This document shows positions 15,920 through 24,262 of a stretch of 43,595 nucleotides of DNA, in pieces. Position 1 is the first letter of the stretch, and every line of letters starts with the position of its first letter. The notes under the pieces were generated by a model, which was not told the origin of the DNA, ran no database searches, and saw only the letters and a list, made by a program, of their open reading frames with translations. This stretch comes from Microbacteriaceae bacterium (lineage in GTDB: Bacteria > Actinomycetota > Actinomycetes > Actinomycetales > Microbacteriaceae). A program made the translations under genes and the position numbers. The stretch covers positions 1-43,595 of the forward strand of contig JACMPQ010000009.1 in NCBI GenBank assembly GCA_014377425.1. Reading direction: 5' to 3'.

Positions 15920-18696
15920 GGCTGCGCCATGCGGCCGCCAGCCAAAATTCGGGCGGCCCAGATCGACAGCCGGGTGCGGTCGATTTTGGAGTTGTGCCTA
16001 ATATCGGTGGGCAGGTGAGGTACCACCAACACCGCGGCGATTGGAACCCTCGCCAACACACGCGCAGCGGCTGCCATTTCCGGGGATGCCAGGGCCGCCC
16101 GACGCGCGTTCGGCACGGTCTCCACGATCAGCACGAGCTGTTGGGTGCCACGCGGACCGACGCCCACCAGCGCGGAGCGGGCGATCGTGGCATCCGTCTC
16201 CACGCGCTGTTCGACGCCCACCGGGGTCACCACACCAAATGCGGTGACTACTACGTGCGGCAACCGGCCCTCAATCCAGAGGCGCCCGGCGGTGTCGAGG
16301 TGTCCCACATCCCCCGTGCGATGCCAGCGCTCGTTCTGGGGGGTGTTTACCCGGGATGCCCGGTTGGTGATCCAGAGTCGGTCGTAGTGGCTCTTCAGGT
16401 GGGGTGCCGACACCACAATCTCACCGGTCACCCCGGCTTGGTTCAGCGGCTGCCCCGACGCAGCACCCGCGCTGTCGAGCGCACTGACCAGCACCCGGGT
16501 CGTCGCGTTCGGGCGGCCCACGCACACCCCGCCGGCAGCTCCTGCGTCAGCTGTTACTTCTACTTCTAGTTCTAGTTTTACTTCTAGTTCTAGTTCTACT
16601 TCTAGTGCGCCAGAGGCTTCTCGGATGCCGGCCAGGCTGATGTCGGTCATCAGTAGCCCCTCGGTCATCCCGTACGGGGTGTGCGCCGAGGCGGCCGGCA
16701 TTAGCCGCGATGCCGCAGCGAGCAGCGGCTCGGAGACTGGCGCACCCGCCGAGAGGAACGTTTTCACCCCGGCGAGGGCTCGATGATCGGTCGGGGTCAG
16801 GGTTTCGGCGGTGGCAACAACGTTGGTCAGGGCGGCCGGTGACAGAAAGACAACGGTGGCGTCTACCGCGGCCACCGCGGCCGCAACCGCCTGCGCGGTC
16901 AGCGTTTTTGGCGAGGTGACGTCCATTGCCGGAGTTACCGAGCGTGCACCGAGGGCTGGAGCGAGAAGAGCAAACGGAGCGAAACCGGCAACCAGCCCCG
17001 TTCCGATACCGATGGTGTACTGCGCCGCAAGGGCGGCGGTCACCGCGGCGAGCTGATCGTGGGTGTAGACCACGCCTTTCGCTGGCCCGGTCGATCCCGA
17101 AGTGAAAAGCACGGCGGCGGTGTCGTGCCGCTGCGGTTGCGGCGGAAGCAGCTCATCCCTACCCAACGCTTCGACCTCAGCCAAGACGTACTCAACCTGT
17201 AGCGCCACCCGAACAGGCGCAGTGAGGCTCTCCACCGAGATTTTGTGTCCGGGCCAGCCGAGCACGCGCGCTGCCAGCAATCCCTTCGTTGCGCCGATTA
17301 CATGGTCGGGGCGGGCACCCCGCACCGCTCGCGTTAGTCCGCGTACGCCGAGTCCGGCATCCGCCACGACAACAATTGCCCCAATTCGCAGGCACGCATA
17401 GAGCACGGCCGTGAGGTCTGCGCCCGGCGGCACCAGCAGGGAGACGCGATCTCCAGCGCAAACTCCAATTTGATTGAGGCCGGCTGCCAATTGACGCACC
17501 CGTGTGGCGAGTTGCCGCCAGCTGAGAATCAGCGGTGCACTACCCGAGGGCGGCGCCATCTCCACCAATGCGGTTTCGTCGTTTTCACGCTGCTCGTCAA
17601 GGTGATGCCAGAGCGGTTGAAAAGCCAGTGCAGACGAATCAACCGAAGCCACATCAACATCACGCGCGTCAGGCGGGGCGTTGGGCAGGCCACGTTCATC
17701 GAGCCAGTCCAGCAGTGCCGAGGCGTAATCCACGTCCTCGGCCACGAGATGCCCGGCGGTTTCGAAGCGGTGAACATCGGCATGCGGCATCCGTTGAGAA
17801 AGGTCATCGAGGTAGCGATCACTGAAGATCGGATCGCGCGGGCCCCAGAGCATGAGCGTTGGTACCGCAAGCGAGCGCACTGCCGCCGCGATCCGTTCCA
17901 GCTCCGGCCAACTTTCGTGCACGGAATCCGTGGGGATATCAGCGACAAAACCGCCGATTCCGCCTCGACGCTGAGCGCCGCGATACGGAGCCCGATACCC
18001 TTCCTTGATCGACTGCGGCAGCGGCGGATGGGCCAGGGCGAGGGTCGTTTCTAAAAACGCGGGAGTTGCTACCGTTGCCGCTTTCAGCACAGAGCGCCGC
18101 AGGGCCAGACGTAGCGGTGCCGGAATCTTGTTCTCCTCCGGCTGGTGGATGGCCGTGTTGAGGAGCATCACCCCGACAAGGCTCTGAGGATGATCAACCG
18201 CCCACCCCAGCGAGACCACCCCGCCCCAGTCGTGCCCGAGGGTCACAACCGGACCGTCAAGTTTCAGTGCGTCGGTGAGATCGGAGAGGTCGGCCACGCG
18301 GCGCGCCAATGGGCGCTGCGTACCGGTGCGTTCGGAAAAGCCCATGTCGAGTTGATCGACCGCCACAACTCGCCAGACGGCGCTGCCGGTGCCGGCAGCC
18401 CGCAGGGAGGCCGCGACAAGTCGGCGCCAGAGGTACGACCAGGTGGGATTGCCGTGCACGCACAGAATGGTGCCTACCGGAGTTAGCCCGCGTTCGGTCA
18501 GCCGCACCCCGGTGTCGGTGATGTGCCAGTCGAAATATTGGTTCGAAGCCGAACCCGAACCCGATCCCGAACCCTCGGCCGCATCTGACTCGGCAACACG
18601 CACGATACGGGACAGCGACCGGTCGAAACCCGCCAGGTCCAACGGCGGCAGCGACGCCGGAGCTCTTCGGGACGCAGGAATTGAGCGGGTGGTCAC
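15916..18696 (-). CDS. oleBC: OleB-OleC fusion: beta-lactone decarboxylase plus beta-lactone synthetase
   Basis: 926 residues from a GTG that overlaps the OleA stop (GTGA). Residues about 50-335 are a haloalkane-dehalogenase-like alpha/beta hydrolase (OleB): CVHGNPTWSYLW, nucleophile Asp156 in GHDWGG, acid Asp288 in WGPRDPIFSD, His316 in AGHLV. Residues about 370-926 are an AMP-binding enzyme (OleC): LFTSGSTGPAKG, YGMTEG, RTGDVGHLD. OleC closes the beta-hydroxy acid to a beta-lactone with ATP; OleB removes CO2 to give the alkene. Fused OleBC is known in actinobacteria such as Micrococcus luteus. Oddities are two simple-repeat tracts: (GS)n near residues 42-50 and an alternating Leu/Glu/Val tract near 697-714, inside the OleC part. 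Confidence 0.93.
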   Translation of the reverse strand: MTTRSIPASRRAPASLPPLDLAGFDRSLSRIVRVAESDAAEGSGSGSGSASNQYFDWHITDTGVRLTERGLTPVGTILCVHGNPTWSYLWRRLVAASLRAAGTGSAVWRVVAVDQLDMGFSERTGTQRPLARRVADLSDLTDALKLDGPVVTLGHDWGGVVSLGWAVDHPQSLVGVMLLNTAIHQPEENKIPAPLRLALRRSVLKAATVATPAFLETTLALAHPPLPQSIKEGYRAPYRGAQRRGGIGGFVADIPTDSVHESWPELERIAAAVRSLAVPTLMLWGPRDPIFSDRYLDDLSQRMPHADVHRFETAGHLVAEDVDYASALLDWLDERGLPNAPPDARDVDVASVDSSALAFQPLWHHLDEQRENDETALVEMAPPSGSAPLILSWRQLATRVRQLAAGLNQIGVCAGDRVSLLVPPGADLTAVLYACLRIGAIVVVADAGLGVRGLTRAVRGARPDHVIGATKGLLAARVLGWPGHKISVESLTAPVRVALQVEYVLAEVEALGRDELLPPQPQRHDTAAVLFTSGSTGPAKGVVYTHDQLAAVTAALAAQYTIGIGTGLVAGFAPFALLAPALGARSVTPAMDVTSPKTLTAQAVAAAVAAVDATVVFLSPAALTNVVATAETLTPTDHRALAGVKTFLSAGAPVSEPLLAAASRLMPAASAHTPYGMTEGLLMTDISLAGIREASGALEVELELEVKLELEVEVTADAGAAGGVCVGRPNATTRVLVSALDSAGAASGQPLNQAGVTGEIVVSAPHLKSHYDRLWITNRASRVNTPQNERWHRTGDVGHLDTAGRLWIEGRLPHVVVTAFGVVTPVGVEQRVETDATIARSALVGVGPRGTQQLVLIVETVPNARRAALASPEMAAAARVLARVPIAAVLVVPHLPTDIRHNSKIDRTRLSIWAARILAGGRMAQP
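16555..16615. repeat. Short-unit tandem repeat inside the OleC domain
   Basis: About 60 bp built from CTTCTA and GTTCTA hexamers, encoding (on the minus strand) the LEVELELEVK-type tract of OleC. The units keep the reading frame. The tract sits between otherwise conserved parts of the adenylating enzyme. Confidence 0.85.
18548..18574. repeat. CCGAAC hexamer repeat in the OleB N-terminus
   Basis: About four CCGAAC/CCGATC units encode the SGSGSGSA tract before the hydrolase core of the OleB-OleC fusion. Confidence 0.8.
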
Positions 18697-19715
18697 CAGG
18701 CGAGTTCGAGCATGGCGGTATTGAGCCCCGAACCGACACCCATCAACAGAACACGATCTCCGGGGCGCAGCGACTCAGCCTCATGGGCCAGGGTGATCGG
18801 AATCGACGCCGGACCCACGTTTCCGAGGGTGGGGTAGGTCAGCGGAACGCGAGAACGGTCAAGACCTACCGCCTTCACAATGGCGTTGGTGTGCACATCC
18901 GACACCTGATGAAGGATGTAACGGTCCATACCACCCCAATTCCAGTCGCGCTTGGCCTCCTTCCAAGCCGAAACAACCAGTTCCATTCCGCCCTTCAGCA
19001 GCGCCTTCGCGTCGGTGAACATTCCGTCCACGCTACCCACGCAGAGTTCGTTGAACTGTGTTGCCGCGCGGGTCACGCCACCGAGCATCCGATGTCCAGT
19101 CGGGTGGGCGTCTGCCGGGCCAAGAACCACGGCTGCGGCACCGGAGCCCAGCGTGAGGCTCGCAAATTCGCTCATAAAATCTTTTCGCCCGATGCTGCCG
19201 CGGCTGAGACGATCGATCGTGTTGGTTTGAATGTCGTCGGCATCCTCACCGTCAATCACCACCGCGTAGGTGATCTGCCCGGAGTCAATGAGCTGCGCGG
19301 CAAGCGTCATCCCGTTTACGAAACCGAGGCAGGCGTTGGCTATATCAAAATTAATAGCGGATGACGGCAGCCCGAGTCCGTGGTGAATTCGCACGGCCAC
19401 CGAGGGCTCGAGGTGCTTTCGGGTAACCGAGGTGTTGATCAGAAGACCCACCTGATGCGGCTGGATGCCGGCGTCCGCCAGCGCCTGGCGACCAGCCGCG
19501 ATTGCAGCATCATCGAAAGTCTGGTTGGTGTCCCAATTGCGGCGCTCGTACACTCCAGCAACCCGCTGAAGCAGGCCGGTAGGAAGCCGCAAACGTTTCA
19601 GCACGGGCTGGAGCCGACGATCGATTTCCTCGGAAGTGATAATGCGGGGCGCAAGAATGCTGGCGACCGACAGCAGCGCGACATTTCGATGTGTCGTCGT
19701 TGCGTTTCCGTTCAA
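18693..19715 (-). CDS. oleA: OleA: thiolase-fold acyl-CoA condensing enzyme of olefin biosynthesis
   Basis: 340 residues from the TTG at 19715, chosen because AGGGAG lies 5 bases upstream and NGNATTTHRN matches the usual OleA start and length; the frame is open to a GTG at 19835, adding 40 residues unlike the family. Catalytic Cys129 is in NACLGF, with His269 in LHQVSDVH and Asn299 in GNVGPASIP; Glu103 (HLEPS) corresponds to the OleA-specific Glu. OleA joins two fatty acyl-CoAs head to head to a beta-keto acid, the committing step toward C25-C31-type alkenes. It overlaps oleBC and follows an APC permease gene in the same direction, 122 bp away. Confidence 0.93.
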   Translation of the reverse strand: MNGNATTTHRNVALLSVASILAPRIITSEEIDRRLQPVLKRLRLPTGLLQRVAGVYERRNWDTNQTFDDAAIAAGRQALADAGIQPHQVGLLINTSVTRKHLEPSVAVRIHHGLGLPSSAINFDIANACLGFVNGMTLAAQLIDSGQITYAVVIDGEDADDIQTNTIDRLSRGSIGRKDFMSEFASLTLGSGAAAVVLGPADAHPTGHRMLGGVTRAATQFNELCVGSVDGMFTDAKALLKGGMELVVSAWKEAKRDWNWGGMDRYILHQVSDVHTNAIVKAVGLDRSRVPLTYPTLGNVGPASIPITLAHEAESLRPGDRVLLMGVGSGLNTAMLELAW

Positions 19716-19837
19716 CGGATCTCCCTGTCGAGTTGTCGGCAAAAGCGCTTCACCGCTCAACAACTTTACTCCGTCGATGCTGCTGGCTTCGTCGACCGCC
19801 GCCGCTCCGTCAGAATTCGCTTTCGGCACGCCCACGA

Positions 19838-21310
19838 CTACCGCGGGTCACCGTTCACGACCACGGGAATCTTTCCGGTGAGCTCCGTCGGCAATTCGAG
19901 CGGCCGGCGGCGGAAATACCCCGCACCTTTTCGCCAATAGACAACAACCGGCACAATTCCGATCGCCAGTGACCCGATTCCAATGACCAGCACAACCGTT
20001 GTCGACGCGGGAATTGAGGCAATGAAGACCCAAATCATGAAGGCCGCGCCGAGGGCGGGCCAGAGACCGATGAAAATAAAGTTTTTTACTGAGATAAAGA
20101 TGATCTTGCGGTAGGCAACGACCACGGCGATACCGGCGAGGGCATAGTAGAAAGCAATTTGTAGGCCAATTGAGCTGACGGCGGCGGTCAAAATGTCTCC
20201 AACGCTGCCGAAGAAGTTCGAGCCGATGAAGAGCACAACAGCAACTCCGGTAACCACCAGAGTGGCCACAGCGGGGGTTTGCCACTTTTTGTGCGTGCGT
20301 CCGAAGGATCTCGGGATGGTGTTATCGCGTCCCATCGCAAAGAGGGTTCTGGTGACCTGAATCAGGGTGGTTTCCAGCGTCGCGATCGTGGAAAGCATCA
20401 CGGCAAGAATCAAAATTTTACCGCCAATTCCGGGCCAGATGGCGTCACCCAAGACACCCAGTACGTTGCCGCTGTTGTCTTGAATGACCTTCGCGGGGAG
20501 CACAACCTGGATCGCGATTACGAAGATTTCCAGGAGGGCAAACACGATCACAACGCCGACGATGCCCCCGGTCCCCGAAGACTTTTTACCGTTCTCGGTC
20601 TCCTCCGAGAGGTTGGAGCTCACATCCCAGCCCCAAAAGAAGAAGGCGGCGATGAGGGCCGCGGCGATGAACGATCCTGTGCCGCTGAAGTTCGAGAGGC
20701 TAAACCAGTCCCAGCTGAAGGGAGTGCCGCCGGGCTTGTTTGATGCCGCACTGATGATGGCTAACAGAGCAAATACCACGAGGATTCCGACCTCAATCGA
20801 GGTCATAATCCACTGAGCCCGAGCGGTGAGCTTGACACCCACCAAGACGCAGAAAGCCATGACCAGGAACCAGGCCGCACCGACCGCCGTAACCAGCGCC
20901 GTGTTGTTGACCGCATCCGGTGCAAACAGCGACACCGTGGCAACCCCCGCCGGCAATGCTCCGGCCACCATGAAAATGGTTGCCGAAACCACCAACGCCC
21001 AGCCGGAGAAGAATCCGAGCACCGGATGAAGGGCTCGTCCTACCCACGAATACGCGGCTCCCGCATTTACGTCGGCGCGGCCGAGGTAGGCGAAAGCCCA
21101 TGCGATCCCAAGCATGGGAAGGCCGCACCAGAGCAGTGCGGCGGGGCTGCCCAGCCCCGCTACCGCTACGAGCGTCGCAGTTGTTGCGGCAATGGAATAC
21201 GCCGGAGCGCTCCCGGCAACCGCCATGACGATCGACCCGGCGGCGGAGACGCCGTTTGCACGAAGCGAGTGCTTCTGAACCGGAGGTGTGATTACTTCGT
21301 TGTCTAACAC
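19838..21310 (-). CDS. APC-superfamily amino acid/amine permease
   Basis: 490 residues from a GTG at 21310 with AAAGGGG upstream; an ATG 54 bases further up lacks such a site. About 12 membrane segments are visible. The first has the APC unwound-helix pattern (GSIVMAVAGSAPAYSIAATTATLV), and SEETENGKKSSGTGG marks the loop before helix 7. It probably imports an amino acid or polyamine with protons; the substrate is unknown. It precedes oleA in the same direction without an obvious terminator, so partial co-transcription is possible, but a metabolic link to olefin synthesis is not evident. Confidence 0.88.
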   Translation of the reverse strand: MLDNEVITPPVQKHSLRANGVSAAGSIVMAVAGSAPAYSIAATTATLVAVAGLGSPAALLWCGLPMLGIAWAFAYLGRADVNAGAAYSWVGRALHPVLGFFSGWALVVSATIFMVAGALPAGVATVSLFAPDAVNNTALVTAVGAAWFLVMAFCVLVGVKLTARAQWIMTSIEVGILVVFALLAIISAASNKPGGTPFSWDWFSLSNFSGTGSFIAAALIAAFFFWGWDVSSNLSEETENGKKSSGTGGIVGVVIVFALLEIFVIAIQVVLPAKVIQDNSGNVLGVLGDAIWPGIGGKILILAVMLSTIATLETTLIQVTRTLFAMGRDNTIPRSFGRTHKKWQTPAVATLVVTGVAVVLFIGSNFFGSVGDILTAAVSSIGLQIAFYYALAGIAVVVAYRKIIFISVKNFIFIGLWPALGAAFMIWVFIASIPASTTVVLVIGIGSLAIGIVPVVVYWRKGAGYFRRRPLELPTELTGKIPVVVNGDPR

Positions 21311-21631
21311 GGCATTCCCCTTTGAATCATTCCCGCAACATTTTTCGTGATGCATCCACAGCACTGTGTTGGCGACGCTTCAGCTGCGGTGCTTGATCGA
21401 TCGCAGTTCATTGACAGCTCTTCATCCACGCCGCGTTACTGACGGCGCTTCGTCCATGCTGCCTCATCCACAACGATGCGAATTAGACCTGCGATCACTC
21501 TCCGACGTTTCACGACGGAATTTAGCGTTGAGTCTAATGCCGACAGAAGCTTTCCTCGGTCAATCGCGTTAAATACGAGGGATTGAGTGGGTCAGTGCCA
21601 TATCTGGGCCCAGGGGTCTCCCGCCGCTGCG
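21311..21631. other. Intergenic region upstream of the APC permease gene
   Basis: About 320 bp with no convincing gene. It must hold the permease promoter. A perfect 10-bp palindrome CTGGGCCCAG is at 21604-21613, and an imperfect CGCCGC/GCGGCG hairpin (21622-21647) overlaps the stop of the EEP gene. No riboswitch was recognised. Confidence 0.5.
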
Positions 21632-22321
21632 TCACACTGCTGCGGCGACTGGCGCGGAATAGTTGGCCGTAATGAGAATGGGCATGTGGTCGGATGCCCC
21701 GGCGGGAAGAGTCATCACCTTGTCGATTTCGAGTCCAATCGAAGTCGCGAAATCGAAGTGACCGCGAAACAATTTGTAGCGGGTGTAGGTTCGGGTGTCG
21801 CTCAGCGTCAGGTCGTAACCCGATTCGCGAACGTGGTCTCCCAAATTTTCTTTGAACAGCGGGTAGTTGTAGTCACCCACCATCAGGGTGGGTAGTTGAG
21901 GCCCAAGTCGCTGCAACTCGCTGTAGGCCGCCGTAATCTGCTTTCTGCGAAGCGAATTCAACGCGGTGAGTGGTGCGGCATGAAACGACGCGACGATCAG
22001 CTCGCGTTCCGCCACACGGTCTCGCAGGCGGGTTCCGATGAGTCGTTCATGTGCTGGCGCCAGCAAATGATCGTGCAAGGACTTTTTTAGGGCGAAGGAT
22101 GTCGTCGCCAGCGCCTCAAATCGCTCTCGCTGGTAATAGAGCGCAAGTCCCAACCGATTCCGTTTGGTCGAGTCGGCCAAATGTAGCCCGCCGAGCTCTG
22201 CGGGAAGCGACGCCGTCTCGCACTCCTGCAGGCACAGAATATTAGGAGAATGACGCTCGACGAGTGCTCTAAGTTCCCCGCTGGCGTTATTTTTCCGAAG
22301 GTTGTAGCTGATGACTCGGAT
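21632..22321 (-). CDS. Endonuclease/exonuclease/phosphatase family protein with apparent ATC start
   Basis: 229 residues if read from the ATC at 22321. This position is chosen because GGAAGG lies 8 bases upstream and the product then begins IRVISYNLRKN, the normal family start with Met replaced. The first standard start in frame is an internal ATG at 22180, which would cut off the LCLQE metal-binding motif. Other EEP motifs are SFHAAPLTALNS, GDYNYPLF, LSDTRTYTRYKLFRGHFDFA and SDHMPILI (catalytic His). The fold cleaves phosphodiesters (DNA, lipid or nucleotide); the substrate is unknown. Either ATC initiation is used weakly, or the gene has lost its start and is newly silenced. Confidence 0.75.
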   Translation of the reverse strand: MRVISYNLRKNNASGELRALVERHSPNILCLQECETASLPAELGGLHLADSTKRNRLGLALYYQRERFEALATTSFALKKSLHDHLLAPAHERLIGTRLRDRVAERELIVASFHAAPLTALNSLRRKQITAAYSELQRLGPQLPTLMVGDYNYPLFKENLGDHVRESGYDLTLSDTRTYTRYKLFRGHFDFATSIGLEIDKVMTLPAGASDHMPILITANYSAPVAAAV

Positions 22322-22366
22322 GGTAGTTGCCTTCCGTGTTCGCGATACTCACGTGATAATGCAAGT

Positions 22367-22885
22367 CTAAATACTCGCCCCAAGCGCCGGCTGAGTGCTC
22401 TCCAGTGCGGGTCGCGTGCCCTGCTCTGCCTCACTTAGTCGCTCAATCAATTTCTCAATTGCGCGATCCTGGGCTGCCAGATGCAGCTGTATCTGCTTGG
22501 CTTCTTCCAAAATTGCCCCGGCATCTTCGTAGGTCGCTAAGGCGCGAGCATCCGAGGCCGCTGCCCCGATGTTTTGTCCGACGATGATCACCGGTAGCAA
22601 AACCAGTTGCAAGAACGTTTGCGCTATCCAGGCAACGATGATGATCGGGTCACGACTGCCAACCGCCGCTGGAAAGCTCACGAGAGATAACAGCGCGAAG
22701 GCGTATGCCGCCCACATCGAACCGACTCGTTTGGTTATTGCCAGCCCAATTTTTTGATTGAGAAGATTTGCCGCGCTTAGCTGCGGGCGTAATTTTAGAA
22801 TTACCGAATGAACGGTAGGCGGTCCGTGAAGCGTCCGAGTTTTGGCATGCGGATGCTGATTGTAGAAAAAGTCGTCGTGGCTCAC
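22367..22885 (-). CDS. Small membrane protein with C-terminal coiled coil (DUF1003-like)
   Basis: 172 residues. Two hydrophobic segments at about 58-75 and 80-105 (MWAAYAFALLSLVSFPAAV, IIIVAWIAQTFLQLVLLPVIIVGQN) are followed by a helical, charged tail (AGAILEEAKQIQLHLAAQDRAIEKLIERLSEAEQ) that could form a coiled coil. The two-helix VGQN pattern resembles DUF1003-type membrane proteins, whose function is unknown. It ends 45 bp before the EEP gene in the same direction and may share its transcript. Confidence 0.7.
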   Translation of the reverse strand: MSHDDFFYNQHPHAKTRTLHGPPTVHSVILKLRPQLSAANLLNQKIGLAITKRVGSMWAAYAFALLSLVSFPAAVGSRDPIIIVAWIAQTFLQLVLLPVIIVGQNIGAAASDARALATYEDAGAILEEAKQIQLHLAAQDRAIEKLIERLSEAEQGTRPALESTQPALGASI

Positions 22886-23000
22886 CGATCACAGCTTTCT
22901 TTAGGACAACCCCCGAAACATCGCTTCGGACTCGAGTACTCCTGAGACCGTAGCGCTGTTTGCGCGCGAGAAATACGAGATCGAGCGCAGGACTCCGTTG

Positions 23001-23738
23001 TCACGCCCGATTGGATGCCGATAGATAGCGGTAACTGTCTTGAAGCGCTTCGAAAACGTTTCCCGCGAAGTGGTCAAGTTCAACAACGCGAACAGCACGG
23101 GGTGCGGCGGCGAGAATTTTCGGGAAGTCCAGATTTCCCGACCCAACCGCCACCTGGTCGCGCTCGTCACGGGTAAGCGATCCATCTTTTACGTGGATAA
23201 GTCGCACTCGATCACCAAATTGCGCCAGCATGTTCGCCGCGGAAATTCCACCGACCTCCAACCAAAACGGATCTACCTCCAAGACCACCTCGTCGTCGAG
23301 GCTGTCCACAAAGACCGCGAGTGACGGTGCCCCGTCGACGCGATATTCGGCTTCCCACCAGTGATTGTGGTATCCGACGGTGATCCCACGATCGGCGCCG
23401 ATCCGAGCGATTTCATTCATCCGGGCAGCCGAATTTTGCACCCCGATACGATTCGTCCAGAGCTCGCGATCAATTTGCGGTTCGATCAGGGTGGTAACCC
23501 CCACCCGTTCGGCGGCGTCAAACACGGGTCCCACGTCACGGCCCACCATGGCGACGTGGGCGGACGAGGGAGTCAATGCTGCCTCTGGCAGGGCGTCTCG
23601 ATAGCGATCCTCCCATTCCAGAAAATCGCACAGCTCCACCGCATCAAAACCGATGTCTTTAATCCGTTTTAGCGTGCCAAGAAAATCGTTGCCCAACTCC
23701 TCGCGCAGCGAGTGAAGGTGTACCGCTAAAGACGCCAT
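23001..23738 (-). CDS. Sugar phosphate isomerase/epimerase family TIM-barrel protein
   Basis: 245 residues from the ATG at 23738, which has AGGAG 5 bases upstream; the open frame extends to 23957, but that part has no ribosome-binding site. The xylose-isomerase-like (AP endonuclease 2) barrel is visible: VHLHSLREELGNDFLGTLKRIKDIGFDAVEL, TVGYHNHWWEAE, VVLEVDPFWLEVGG, LIHVKDGS, VVELDHFAGN. The His, Glu and Asp residues at strand ends would bind a divalent metal. Members isomerise sugars, inosose or hydroxypyruvate; the exact substrate cannot be assigned. It stands alone, without other inositol genes nearby. Confidence 0.85.
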   Translation of the reverse strand: MASLAVHLHSLREELGNDFLGTLKRIKDIGFDAVELCDFLEWEDRYRDALPEAALTPSSAHVAMVGRDVGPVFDAAERVGVTTLIEPQIDRELWTNRIGVQNSAARMNEIARIGADRGITVGYHNHWWEAEYRVDGAPSLAVFVDSLDDEVVLEVDPFWLEVGGISAANMLAQFGDRVRLIHVKDGSLTRDERDQVAVGSGNLDFPKILAAAPRAVRVVELDHFAGNVFEALQDSYRYLSASNRA

Positions 23739-23878
23739 AACAACTCCTGAACGAAGTGCCTTGTCGGCCGGCGCGCGCCGACCAACGTTACTTTTGAGCC
23801 TAAGTCGAATAACCGCTTTGGCGGTAGCGCCACCGGTGTGGTTTCCGCGGTATCGCCGCCGGTTTGTAGGATCACAAG

Positions 23879-24262
23879 ATGGAGTCTGCCGCGAGTGTTC
23901 GAATCGACAGCTGGGCGTGGGCAGTTCGCTTGGCGAAAACTCGCTCCGCTGCCGCATCCGCCTGTCGCGGTGGTCATGTACGGGTCAACGGTGACAAAGC
24001 CAAACCCGCTCAACAGGTTCGAGTCGGCGATGAAGTGCGGGCGCGGGTCGGCGACGTGGAACGAATCGTTGTCGTCTCTCGACTCATCACCAAGCGGGTC
24101 GGTGCCATCGTTGCCGTCGACTGCTATCTCGACAAGACTCCGGTCGCGCCGCCTCGTGAGGAAACGCCGATGGTTGCACAACGAGATCGCGGCGCAGGTC
24201 GCCCTACCAAACGGGAACGCCGCGACATAGATCGACTTCTCGGTTTCGAGAATCGTGGCTGA
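23879..24262 (+). CDS. S4-domain RNA-binding protein (Hsp15/HslR-like)
   Basis: 127 residues from an ATG with AGGA upstream. The S4 fold occupies residues 7-65 (VRIDSWAWAVRLAKTRSAAASACRGGHVRVNGDKAKPAQQVRVGDEV), followed by a basic tail (GRPTKRERRDIDRLLGF). E. coli Hsp15, the best-known relative, rescues stalled 50S subunits carrying nascent chains. The same role is likely here but inferred. It overlaps the first CrcB gene by 8 bp, so the three genes form one transcript. Confidence 0.85.
   Translation: MESAASVRIDSWAWAVRLAKTRSAAASACRGGHVRVNGDKAKPAQQVRVGDEVRARVGDVERIVVVSRLITKRVGAIVAVDCYLDKTPVAPPREETPMVAQRDRGAGRPTKRERRDIDRLLGFENRG

Noticed and set aside
23739-23878. A fluoride (crcB) riboswitch upstream of the S4-crcB-crcB transcript
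   Set aside because: The GC-rich leader has inverted segments but does not show the conserved GATGG...CCGCC pattern of that riboswitch.
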